A DNA stretch of 64,000 nucleotides from Thereva unica (Eukaryota > Arthropoda > Insecta > Diptera > Therevidae), in assembly GCA_949987705.1 (NCBI GenBank), contig OX465284.1:65829470-65893469 (forward strand). Reading direction: 5' to 3'. Shown here one piece after another: positions 43,951 through 53,689 of the stretch. How positions within the stretch are numbered: position 1 is the stretch's first letter; each line of letters starts with the position of its first letter. The position numbers and the translations under genes were made by a program. The notes under the pieces were generated by a model that worked only from the letters and a program-made list of their open reading frames with translations, was not told the DNA's origin and made no database searches.

Positions 43951-46661
43951 TAACAGTATAATGCTACGTTATAAAGATATACTCTGTGATAATCATTATT
44001 AGACTGCAAACTGTTACTTTCAGCGGAGAGTTATAGTCATCGTTTCTATCCCTGTGTTATATAGTTTAGCATCATGCGCCAAGCCTAGAAAGTATAGGCC
44101 TACTACAACATGCAGATATCCTGCAACCTCCTGACAATCCCACCGAAGAGCATCGCCAGAATCTTGTTGATCATCGCTAGACACTGGCTGGTTGTGGAAC
44201 ATTGATAATCCCATACACCTACTGCCATATCCAGAGAGATAACCTTTGTTAGGGTCTGGTAGAAATAATTTCGCATTTGGGGACCTATTTCTGCGGAAGG
44301 TTTGCGAGAGGTTTTTAAGATTAAGAGATATGTATACTCTGGTGCATGCATATGATAGGCTGGATCTAAAGTCACTCCAAACATACTGCCATAAAGGTAT
44401 GTAGAGGTTTTTCAATAGAGCCGCCCCAAATGGATTCCCTTTCAGTACCAATTATATGCCCCTACTCTTTCTAGGGTGGGTTTGCATTTATCTACCTTAC
44501 CTCGAACTAAGCTTACTAGTAAATAGTACATTATGACCTGCACCAAATAATGTACTGATAGTACAAAGGGCGATTTCGCAGTTTAGTTTGAGCACAGGGT
44601 ACTTATTAAGTACTCGGTGGTTTTAGTCATAAAAAATAAACATCCTATCTCTATCAAACACAGGAAATGTCAAGAGCTGTGAAGTGAAATTATTTCCCTT
44701 TATTTCTCACATGCTGGCCACTTCTCTTAATTTTGTTGAATATACATTTTTGACTCGTTCCCAGTAATTAACCTCACCATCGAATGAACAGCTTAATCAA
44801 TTATCTCTGAATATATATCCCGCTGGATTTAGTCCTATATGCTGTAATAAATATTTCAGGGCTCAAACCGAATATTCTGTACGCGAATATCGTAATAACC
44901 TTTCAGTGCTCTTTTAAATGCATAAAATCCCGCCAGGATATCTGAATAATTGATCCAACAAGAGCCCATTTGCCTTTAATTAAAGCCTTGAGTTGCACAA
45001 TAATTAAAAGCATCCATGGCACTTATGGATTATTGGAAATTTCTCATTAACAGAGAGATCAGCGAGCAAAAGAATGTCTGCTTTTATCCCCCATAGCATT
45101 GGAATCCCAGTTTGACCTTTTCAATAGCAGAGATCCGCCTACACACCTGGTGGTCGCAACAACAAAGCGAGATTAAAGTTGAAGCAGAACAACGTCCTGG
45201 AAGCTAAATGTAAGCGTCACATCTCAGTTTTCCTATTGGATGAATAAATAAATATACACGCTCAGGTGAAGCAAAGAAGTTAAGGGCAGCCATGCGGATA
45301 ACAACGCCCGTGAAAGGGAACAATGCAAAAATACCTTTTGGATCCTGTGAAGTAACATTCTTCCTGGACTCCGGTGCCAGGTCTGACATCCTTTACGTGC
45401 ATTGTCGCTCCGCCATTACAAATTGCAAATATCTCCCCCATTGAAGTCACTTAACAAGGTCGACTTGTAGGTGTTATGCACCAAGATGAATACACTACCG
45501 TTCCGGAACTGAAGAATGGGCAGGAGGTGCCCTCGGGGTGATCCAACAACAGAACGGTCTTAGCTGATTTGAGAATGGATAACGCCTGTGTTGAAAGAGG
45601 GTGCACGAGCGACAGCGACCAAAGCGGTGGTGGGGCGTGTGATTCCTAGTGATGGGTACAAATTGGGGACAATCTCTTGCGGAAGTAAATGACGAAGTTC
45701 CGCAAGGTAGCAATTGAGTTTCGATGATTTTTATATCTGGCGGGAAATAAATCAGGATTTTCGATTTATAGCCACTCTATGAGAAAAGGAATTAATCAAG
45801 CGTTCACCGAAACATATCTGTGAAAGGGGATTATCTCCCAAGAATTATTGGGACTGTGCTATCATTTTGTGGTAATGTGTTCATTCTGCCATCAGAGGCG
45901 TGAATTTTATTTTGTTGTAATTTTCTCTCTCGCTACACACAAAGCCGGCTAAATTTAATAGTCACATATGCTTATTACAATGGAATGAAATGCTCCTGGG
46001 CAAGTTCATTTTAGAACAAAAGGATGAAGGTGTGAGGCAGGTGTTTTTCCTTTTGTGTTTTGTGATATTCACATATATCTCTGCAATTCTGCAGCATTAT
46101 GTTTTGAATACGGTGTTTTGTGTGTTAATTACATGAAAAAACGAAAACAAGCCCTTTTGTGTAACTTACTTTAAGTGTTCTTTTGTAAAAATAAGATACC
46201 CATTAAAGGTCCCTTGGAGAGGCTGCATTTTCTTGTTTTGGTATAACGTCAGGTGCAGCATTTTTGGACATGCTTTGGTGTAGGTATATTTCAAACTTGA
46301 TACTTCAGCCGTACAGTTTTAGACTGCTTGATGTAAGGATCAATGAACTTGAAGAGTTCATGAAGACATGATATCTCAGAGTAATTGTAGCCTTTATAAT
46401 AAATGTTTGTCTGGTAATATTTTAACAGCTACTTAAGTGAAAAATTACCATGTTACCAAGCAGTCCATGGTTATAAAAATTCAAAAAGGCTTGGTGCAAT
46501 TAATTCTAGCTAAATTTTGTCAAATGGATAAACTCACTATTCTACTTAGTATTCAATTCAAACTTTATAAATTTTCAATCATAATTATTGTTCAGTCTTA
46601 GTATCCCTAAAAGAAATATATATCAGCAAATAATAAAATAAATATTTCCAAACATACTTAC
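43951..46661. other. Gene-free stretch
   Basis: No supported gene. A 93-143 codon pair of frames at 44020-44451 (-) overlaps itself and shows no known domain. The segment 45240-45740 has mixed composition. A possible regulatory part is listed separately. It would lie in the first long intron of the minus-strand gene at 46662 if that model is right. Confidence 0.4.
44700..45080. promoter_or_regulatory. Homeodomain-word cluster, possible enhancer
   Basis: Dense TAAT-type words occur without repeat relationships: CAGTAATTAACC, GCTTAATCAATTATC, TGAATAATTGATCC, CCTTTAATTAAAGCC and ACAATAATTAAAAGC. The clustering resembles insect developmental enhancers. It lies about 1.6 kb downstream of the first coding exon at 46662, in its putative intron. 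Confidence 0.3.
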
Positions 46662-46716
46662 CTTGAACTAGTTCCTGTGTTCCTCCAGCCAAAAATAAAC
46701 GATCGGCAGCATCCAT
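46662..46716 (-). CDS. First coding exon of an unidentified spliced host gene
   Basis: On the minus strand a pyrimidine-rich acceptor (TTTTCGTTTCAG) precedes an exon of 56 bp, 46717-46662. It holds ATG in a strong context (A at -3, G at +4) and ends CAAG before GTAAGTAT, a near-consensus donor. The encoded start is MDAADRLFLAGGTQELVQ, with one base of the next codon. I do not recognise the protein. The next exon was not found down to base 1, so either the following intron is longer than 46 kb or the exons are too short to see. Frame choice rests on this ATG; the upstream exon offers another ATG at 46815-46817 that reads through the splice in a different frame. Confidence 0.5.
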
Positions 46717-46772
46717 CCTGAAACGAAAACAAAATCACCACAAAGAAATAATTCTTACAAAAAAATACCAAC

Positions 46773-46841
46773 CTGACAACACCAAGAAAGGCAAAATCCA
46801 GCGCTCCACCGCAACATAACTCCTAAGCTCCCACCAGAGCC
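46773..46841 (-). other. Putative 5' untranslated exon 2
   Basis: Bounded on the minus strand by ATATATTTTTCAG before GGCTCTGGTGGG and by TTGTCAG before GTTGGT (a weaker donor). The resulting introns are 62 bp upstream and 55 bp downstream, typical small fly introns. The exon contains an ATG (46817-46815) that stays open through the next exon in a different frame from the main start. It could be an upstream ORF or an alternative start. Confidence 0.4.
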
Positions 46842-46903
46842 CTGAAAAATATATAAAATTAATTACTAATAAAAATACAAACCCAAAACAAAACATAACT
46901 TAC

Positions 46904-47060
46904 CCGGCGATGACATATCAAATGTCAACCGACACAAACACAAGGAAAAACACAATCTGCAACAAAGTTCTGAAGTTCCCCACCAGGTTCCACTGACGCA
47001 TTTCAAGTCCTGAAGCTCCCCACCAGGTTCCACTTTCGCAGTACAGTGGAGCAAATAAAT
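46904..47060 (-). other. Putative 5' untranslated exon 1 and promoter-proximal DNA
   Basis: Ends TCATCGCCGG before GTAAGTTATG, a strong donor. The upstream limit is a guess; CGATATTTATTTGC near 47050-47063 could be a TATA-like start region. It contains a repeated module, CTGAAGYTCCCCACCAGG on the plus strand. Confidence 0.35.
46971..47034. repeat. 24-bp direct repeat in the 5' exon
   Basis: TGAAGTTCCCCACCAGGTTC (46971) and TGAAGCTCCCCACCAGGTTC (47011) occur 40 bp apart. A looser third copy, CTAAGCTCCCACCAGAGCC, lies in exon 2 at 46823-46841. Confidence 0.75.
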
Positions 47061-47144
47061 ATCGGAGCGCGTTGCCCAAAAGCTCAGATCACTCTTGATC
47101 TTCTATACGCCTGTGAGGTAGAAATCTAAGCGATCTCAACTCGG

Positions 47145-47289
47145 TCACATTAGACGTTTTGAAGCTAATGTGAATTTCTTATTATATTAGCTGTACTGGG
47201 CTAATATAAATTGTGAATTTCTTATTATATTAGCTGTACTGGGCTAATATAAATTCTTGGTTGCATTAGTTGCCCTGAAGCTAATGCAA
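47145..47289. repeat. Array of four hairpins with changed but paired stems
   Basis: Stems: TCACATTAG/CTAATGTGA (47145-47173), TTATATTAGC/GCTAATATAA (47182-47209), the same again (47225-47252) and TTGCATTAG/CTAATGCAA (47261-47289). Loops are 8-11 bases and spacers contain ATTTCTTA or ATTCTTGG. The ATTAG/CTAAT core is constant while the outer base pairs change together. The two middle units are an exact 43-bp duplication. Confidence 0.9.
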
Positions 47290-47668
47290 ATATCTTTATT
47301 AAAGGCAATTTAACTTTCAGCAAAGTTCCGCACCACCATTGTCAGGGAGATCTACAGTCGTGACCACGCAAAGCTCGAGGAGTAACAAATACGCGGAGAA
47401 AGCTTGTTACCAACAAAGGTTCTACAGCCGAGACCATCCAAACTTAGAGGAAAACTTCGGAGCAGGAGAAAAGCTGTGTATAAAGGTTGTACATTTAAAG
47501 GTCGAAAAATTGGATTAAAATAATAAATTTTAGTTAATAAGCAGATTATAATAATTGAAATAAATTGTTAAGTATTAAGTTAACCTTGCAGTCTTTTTTC
47601 TCTAACGTCGCATTTATTCACTGAGTTTGTTATAAAGAGGCTAACGGAGCCCTAAACAATTATTGTTT
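47290..47668. other. No gene; possible promoter on the plus strand
   Basis: TGTATAAAGG at 47476-47485 is a TATA-like box, and ATTAAAATAATAAATTTTAG follows. No frame is supported downstream. A word like the 5'-exon module, AAAGTTCCGCACCACC, sits at 47323-47338. Confidence 0.25.
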
Positions 47669-48440
47669 TTAACTTCCCAGTTTATAGGGTAGTTATTGTA
47701 ATCGATTAGAAAATCGAAATGGAAATTTTCAACGTATTTTCATTTTTCAAGGCTCCATTAGCATTTTAATAGGCAACAATTTGAGAAGATAGCATTGTCG
47801 TCCAAACTAAACGTGTATGGAATATTTCAGCTCAATCGGAAGCACGGTAATGGGTCGAAAACTTGCAAGATTAAGCATCCAGAGATATTAGCAAAACCAA
47901 TCAATGTAAAGTACTTGTCAGACTTGACCAAAAAGAACAAATTTGTCGGTGAACACAGGAAATTCCGGGATAAACCGCAATTTCCTGAAACTGTAGAACG
48001 TCAAACAAGTGCTGATCCAAGGTTTTCAAACTCGTGATGTTTGTAAGGGCCAACTTAAATTTTGCACGAAATCGATTATGACCGATGATTTTGGTCTCAT
48101 TCCATAGAGTTTATTAGATATTAGCAAAAGTTATCGATTTATGGTCTTTCTGACACAGCCCAATTCGAGCACTTGTATTATTAAGATTAATTTTCCACAA
48201 ATTTTTTCGTATTCAAATTCGTTTCGAACGATTGTCGTCGTTCGAGCTACGTGAACCGGCCCTAGTTTTTGGTCCGCGCGGTATCGTGCAGATGCAATAA
48301 TCACAAACGTCGTTTAAACCAAGAAACGGCTCGACCGAATATTATAAAAATCTTTTCAGATTATATGTACATTCGTTAATACGCTTCGAACGATACCTCA
48401 TCGAAGTCGTTATCCTTTTGGTTCGTGCGTTATCCTTTTG
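47669..48440 (+). repeat. TAACTTCCC-family dispersed repeat, copy 4
   Basis: Starts TTAACTTCCCAGTTTATAGG and then GAAAATCGAAATGG as in copy 1, but the inner blocks (AGAGATATTAGCAAAAC, AAGTGCTGATCCAAGG, GCGGTATCGTGCAG) run in the orientation of copies 2 and 3. The end word therefore occurs at either side of the inner part, which suggests terminal inverted repeats. Confidence 0.65.
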
Positions 48441-48773
48441 GTTCAAATTTGTGCTAAAAATACTATTGCGACTAGAGAATCGAATCCTGCATCAAAATCT
48501 AAATCCCGCAAGCCTGCGCGATCGTAATCAACAATCCCGCGTCTCTGCGGGATTTGCGGGACTGCAAAAAAACTTCATACAATTTGTTCCAAGTAGTTAT
48601 GTTGAAGAATTTTTGAAATGTTATATGAGATGAGATCGTAACAAACTACTGGGCGAGTACAAATAAAGTATTAAAGCCAATTCTAAACTACTCTGGAATC
48701 GATTCCGCCGGAATTTTCTTACAAAGAGCGAATTTACACGGGTGCATCAAACAATTAAATTGATGCACACTGC

Positions 48774-49180
48774 ATTAATAATAATAATAATAACTATATT
48801 TCAAGAAAGTACACAAGATTTACATCTTTTAGAGTACAAAATTTATGGATATAAACAAAATGAGTTACTTAAAAGGACAACTATAACTAAAATTAAAATT
48901 AATATTACAACTAGCATAATAAAAAAGAATTCAAGAGAAAAAGATAGAGACAGAAGGTGCATAGAATTAAAATTGAGATTGAAGTGAGGAGTGATAGAGG
49001 TAGAGGTCGCGCCAAAAGAGTTGATGCCGGAGCACGCATAATACTTTGTTTGACTCAGTTATATGCGCGTGGGGAATCTCCTGTCGTAGGCGTAAGGTAA
49101 CTTGACATCCATCAACCCGAGTAGAGTCTTCGTTGAGTCTGCAGAAAGCTTTTTCCCTCAACTAACCCCGGTGCTGTTTC
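48774..49180 (-). mobile_element. LINE 3' end related to the 25175-28500 element
   Basis: The (TAA)n tail at 48775-48793 is followed by AGTACACAAGATTTACATCT, as at 25207-25226. The 3' region then diverges. The upper boundary is uncertain, possibly reaching 49330. Confidence 0.65.
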
Positions 49181-49974
49181 CATCACAATTCTGGGTTGAA
49201 GTGCCAGATGAATAATTTTACGTCGTGTCTCCGTTGGTATACGTAGTGCAGTCAATGTACGGAAAAAACGCCCAAACCTGGCAATTCTGCCAAACAGCAC
49301 CAATTTGCACTAAATTTTGGATTTGGGTTCTGATTACGCGGGAGCAAGACGATCAATTTGTCTGCAATTGCAATATGAAATATTGCATGTCAAAGTTTTA
49401 TCGGCAGGAATTTCATTGTATTGCAATTTCATTCTTACAAGAAATGCGCAGGAGATAGTTGACGTGTTTGGTACTTATTTTCATTGATTCACTCATTTTG
49501 TAATAATAAAAAAATAGTTAACAGCCTCAACGTATGCCTTTTAAAAATTTTTATGTAAATTCACATAATATTAAATAATCCAGCGTCAAGTAATCTTCAT
49601 TGCTTAGATTTTTCCACTTTCCGTCATATTATATGCAACATTGCAACAGGGGCTAAACGATCAATTTTAATGCTGCAAGGCAATATTACAATTGAAAAAT
49701 TGATCGTCTACATTAGGGTTACTCTCTATTTCAAAGCTGCCAATGTGCCGAGAGTTGCTTTTTACTTTAAACACTAACCCCATTCGAAAATAATTGTAGA
49801 ATTGTAGATTCAAGCGTTTAAACAATATAAATTAACATTGCATCATGAATTTTTAGTCACAACCCTTATGAAAACAGCTCCTATAAAAACAGCTCTATAA
49901 AAACAACCCCCACTAATTAAAATTTGATTTAAAAAATTGGAAAGATAAAAATTAATTCGAATTAAATTCGAAGT
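49181..49974. other. Gene-free stretch
   Basis: No supported gene. AT-rich. Confidence 0.4.
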
Positions 49975-50345
49975 TTTTCAAGGTCAACGTTTAAAAAAAT
50001 CACTTTTTGGTCAAAAAATCACTCAAAAACTTTTTTTTTTTCGAATATTGTATTTTTTAGGCAATAATGCTTGATATAAGTAGATGAAAAAAATGTGAAA
50101 TGAAACAAAAAATTTCAACAAAAAAACAGGTTTTGAGTGATTTTTTGGCCAAAATGTGATTTTTTTTCAAGCTTTGACCTTGAATAATTTGGAAAGGGTT
50201 AAGTTTTCATTTTTCGAAAAAATGACAAAAGGACTTGGACTTGTGGTACGTTTCGTATTAACTGATCAAAAAATAATTTTCGAAAATATCAGTTTTTGAG
50301 TGAAATTTTGCCAAAAAGTGATTTTCGAAAACTTTGACCTTGAAT
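49975..50345. repeat. Inverted and direct repeats of one module
   Basis: The module GAGTGATTTTTTGGCC, AAAAxGTGATTTT, TTTGACCTTGAATA occurs inverted at 49975-50035 and direct at 50135-50195 and 50297-50350. The first two form a hairpin with arms of about 65 bp. Confidence 0.75.
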
Positions 50346-50350
50346 AACTT

Positions 50351-52200
50351 TCAAAGGAAAGGTTAATCGGGTCAACTTTTTGTAAGAATTAAAATTGTCG
50401 AGAATGTCATTGAAAACATTTTGGGTCCTCTCATGGGGTTGTATGACCCATAGAAACCGAAATACAACAAAGCACGATATTTCCGGCGGCTATGTTTTTT
50501 TTTTGGATTCCGAAATTGTTTTCTTAAAAAATTACAAAAGTACCAATTTTCAGCCATTTTGGAGATTTGTCTCCTGTCGTGCGTTTTTTTTTGCTAATTT
50601 TCCCGGACTATTATTAATTTATAAAAACCACCATTTGATTGAAAGGGCGGGAAATTGAAGACCGCCCGGACGACAGAAGTTCTAGGTGCGCCACTGAGTT
50701 TGATATTGCATTGAATTAAATATCATTAATCTATTAAAACTCCTGTTTGCTTTACATGTTGGGCTATGTATCATTCGAGATCCATACTTTTGCACACATA
50801 CACTTGATTTAACTCTAGTATCCCACATGTCAAAAAAGCCTAACGAAGTGATTCTTAATTAGTTCATGTACTATGATGAAACCAAAGATTTTTAGATAGT
50901 TATTATAAAAATTCCCTTAGTTATTCAAACATGCTCTGCTCTGCATTTTAGATATACATAAGCGAGGTGCATACATTTCACAAATCCTAGAAAGACCGTT
51001 TAGAACTAAACTCCTTTAACATTTTGAAGATGCTTCAAGACTCATTAGTGACACCATAGATGACAAGCAGACTCAACAATGTCTACTTAACCTACCAGCT
51101 CCTTGCATTCATTCGTCGGGTGATAGGCACAGAAAAACTTAAATCCGAAATGGCTGGGGATCGCCTAGAAAAATGAAAAACATGCTATGCCTGTGACCCA
51201 AAAAATAAAAGGAAAACTTCTTATGTTTGCCATTGCTGCACGAAGCCTATTTGCCTAAGTATACGTGCTATGAAAATTTGTAATCAGTGCAGCAAAACCT
51301 TAAAGGAAGGACACCAACTAGACGTACATACATAAGTCCAATTTTAATTATTGTTCTAATGAATTTTTTTCTAGATTTTTTTTATTTTTACATGAAAAAC
51401 AAGGAGTTATTAAATTATTTTAATAGTTTTTTACATTATCGAATCAACAGTCAAATGTTTTTTTTTTTCGTAACTAAAGGTCTGTGAGGTCGGACCTGGG
51501 ATGGAAGGTAGATTAAACATAACCTGGGAGTTTAAGGGTTAATCATATGCAAAAAAGAAGCTACACTTGCACGGCAATCCATAACTCTCCTCTCCAACTT
51601 TTAATTTGCCAGAAGCTTTTTCTCATGTCCTACTTTATACTAAAAGCTGAAATATTCTCATTTATAATGTTTTTCAAAAAGAAATAAAAACTAAACTGAA
51701 AATCGTCGTACCCCAACTCTTAACGCATACAAAATAGAACCCTCTTTTATACGTAATTGAAAACCTGTGAATGTTTTTCTTTGAAAAACATAAGGTTTGT
51801 GTACCCAGGTTATCCGCTACCTAAAATAAAACGAATATTTTTCATTTTCATAGGGGACTCCGCCGCAAAATCTTGTCCCAAACCCCTGCAGGCACCCATT
51901 CATAATAATAATAAAAACTTTTGTCCTAAATTCATGTTTTAATATGAAAAAAAAAAACGATTTATTATTAATATTCAAATTTAAATTCCTAGTTTAAACA
52001 AGAGAAAAACTTTTTAATGAAAGCCACATTTTTGCTTCTTTCATTTCAGATATAACAAAAAAATGAAATCTTCATGACTAGTAGTTAAATAATAAAAAAA
52101 ATTGACCATTTTAAGGTCATTTAATACATGCCTATGGGCCCAATGTTGCTTATGGATGATAGAAAGTGTGCCGCCATCGTTACAAGATAGCAATTTTTTA
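50351..52200. other. Gene-free stretch
   Basis: 1.85 kb, no supported gene. Contains GGTGCGCCACTGAG near 50683-50696 (see the CAGTGGCG observation) and T-rich runs. Confidence 0.4.
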
Positions 52201-52283
52201 CTATAATATTGGAAAGGATTCGCAATCAACGAAAAAAGCTGTAAACTTGCCAGAGGACGTTCTACAGTTTATAGGGAAATGAG

Positions 52284-52534
52284 ATGAAGTGGTTTCAGGT
52301 GGCGATAGCTATGATTCTGGTGCTATCATTTGTAGAACGTGAGTATTTTTTATTTGATAATAATTTCTATACATAAATATTAAATTCAAATAAAATAAAA
52401 TATTTAATAAATAGTAAATACGAAATTATAACTGCACACTAGGAAAATGCCACCTGTTGACACCATTAGTCACGCCCGCCACGAACGGGCAACTGAATTG
52501 CCCCAGATCAGAGAACGCTCCGAAAAAAGATTGA
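52284..52534 (+). CDS. Possible small secreted peptide gene, two exons (48 aa)
   Basis: ATG at 52284 opens MKWFQVAIAMILVLSFVE, a short basic start, a hydrophobic core and a polar end, like a signal peptide. The frame meets GTGAGTATT at 52339, a good splice donor. The best nearby acceptor, CTGCACACTAG at 52432-52442, gives a 104-bp intron and keeps the frame open for 30 more residues with two cysteines (KCHLL, NCPR) to a stop at 52532-52534. Coding parts are 52284-52338 and 52443-52534. A TATA-like TATAATATT lies at 52202-52210. Without splicing the frame would soon stop. I do not recognise a family. The alternative acceptor at 52505-52506 gives a 31-residue product, and later exons may have been separated by the LINE at 52660. 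This is a model, not a demonstrated gene. Confidence 0.35.
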
Positions 52535-52659
52535 ATTTGTTATGTAGCTTAAGAGGTTCCTAAATAATATTTAACAATATTTATTTATTTATTTATGCCA
52601 AACAAGGCAGACTTAAACTTCTTACACAGGGATAGAAAGTGTTAACTATAAATATCAGC

Positions 52660-53636
52660 TAAGAGTAACAGTTTGCATCAAGAAGTCCGTTTAGCCAGCA
52701 GAATCCTTCGCTGCTTGGCCACCAACCCGATCAGGGAAGACCAAGTTTCTGAGGATGACTACATCAAAGTCCAGGATGACATTGTTTGGGCAAAGCAAGT
52801 CATCCCAAATTTCACACTAGAGCAGTTTAGAGGTTTCCCAGCCTTTAAACGCCAACGATCGGTGGAGGAAAACAGCACCCACAATCCAGTTTCGAAGAAG
52901 TTCAAGACGCACGGAACCAAAGCGATATTTTTCGCAGAAGTAGCAAAGGATCGCAAAATAATCGACATCTTGGACGAGAACGACGAAAATGGGAAGATCC
53001 CCAAGCACGAATGGCGGTGGGTGCAAGTCGCCCTCGCTAAAGTGGCTATGAAGGTCCTCAGGGACAACCCGGGACCTCCCCCTCCGCACAAAATTAATTG
53101 CCTGCGACAGCACAAGATCCACAGAGCTGTACAGAGCGGCGGTAGTAGAGTCGAGAAGCCCGACTCAAAGCGGTTAATGCCTGTGACATACCGTCACGTC
53201 CGAGGGCACGGGGCATGGTTTGCGGTGGCTTCATCGGAGCTCAACCCTCAACCCTCAAATCAACACAGATAACTGGAAAGTTATCAAAACGGAGCAGACT
53301 AACAGGGCCACACACAATGCAATTTATTCTGCTCCTAAATGAAAAATGTCTGAACCTAAGGAAAAATATGCTGTTAACTATGGCTTCCAATAGATCGAAT
53401 TGAATGTCTGCAAAACAGACAATGAAGTCGTAGTCAACCAAGCAGCCCACACCAAGAGCTCTGACGAATCGGGAAACATTGAAACCAATGGCGAAAGCGC
53501 AGCTCAGATCAAAGTTGATGCATCGACAGACTCCAAATTGGGCGGAGCCGTCGGTAGCCTGTACACGGAGTACCAACTCCGCAATTCAGTCAACGACGAG
53601 GTCATCTCCAGCGATGAAGAAGCATCGTCGAAATAA
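52660..53636 (+). pseudogene. LINE ORF1 (gag-like) remnant
   Basis: The longest piece is 52673-53272, with IFFAEVAKDRKIIDILDEND, then HEWRWVQVALAKVAMKVL and NPGPPPPHK. After a shift it continues TDNWKVIKTEQ and, past two stops, VNYGF, ELNVCKTDNEVVV and an acidic tail ending DEVISSDEEASSK. A WKV...YGF...V pattern is what I recall from ORF1 proteins of LOA-type LINEs with a DUF4780-like domain. These coat the element RNA. The family match is from memory and should be tested. Confidence 0.6.
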
Positions 53637-53689
53637 ACCACTCGGGAGATGGTACAGGTGATACAGAGAAACCTGCACCACTGTAAAGC

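Noticed and set aside
44020..44451. 143- and 93-codon overlapping minus frames as a host gene
   Set aside because: The two frames overlap in different registers, show no known domain, and no splice or start signals set one apart. Left uncalled.
47040..47640. Solo LTR of a retrovirus-like element
   Set aside because: A TATA-like box and AATAAA words are present, but no TG...CA borders, target duplication or primer-binding site could be defined.
48155..48172. RTE 3' end fragment (ACAGCCCAATTCGAGC)
   Set aside because: Only 16-17 bp match the RTE 3' coding end and no GAA tail or further similarity exists. It may be a tiny remnant or chance, and lies within another repeat.
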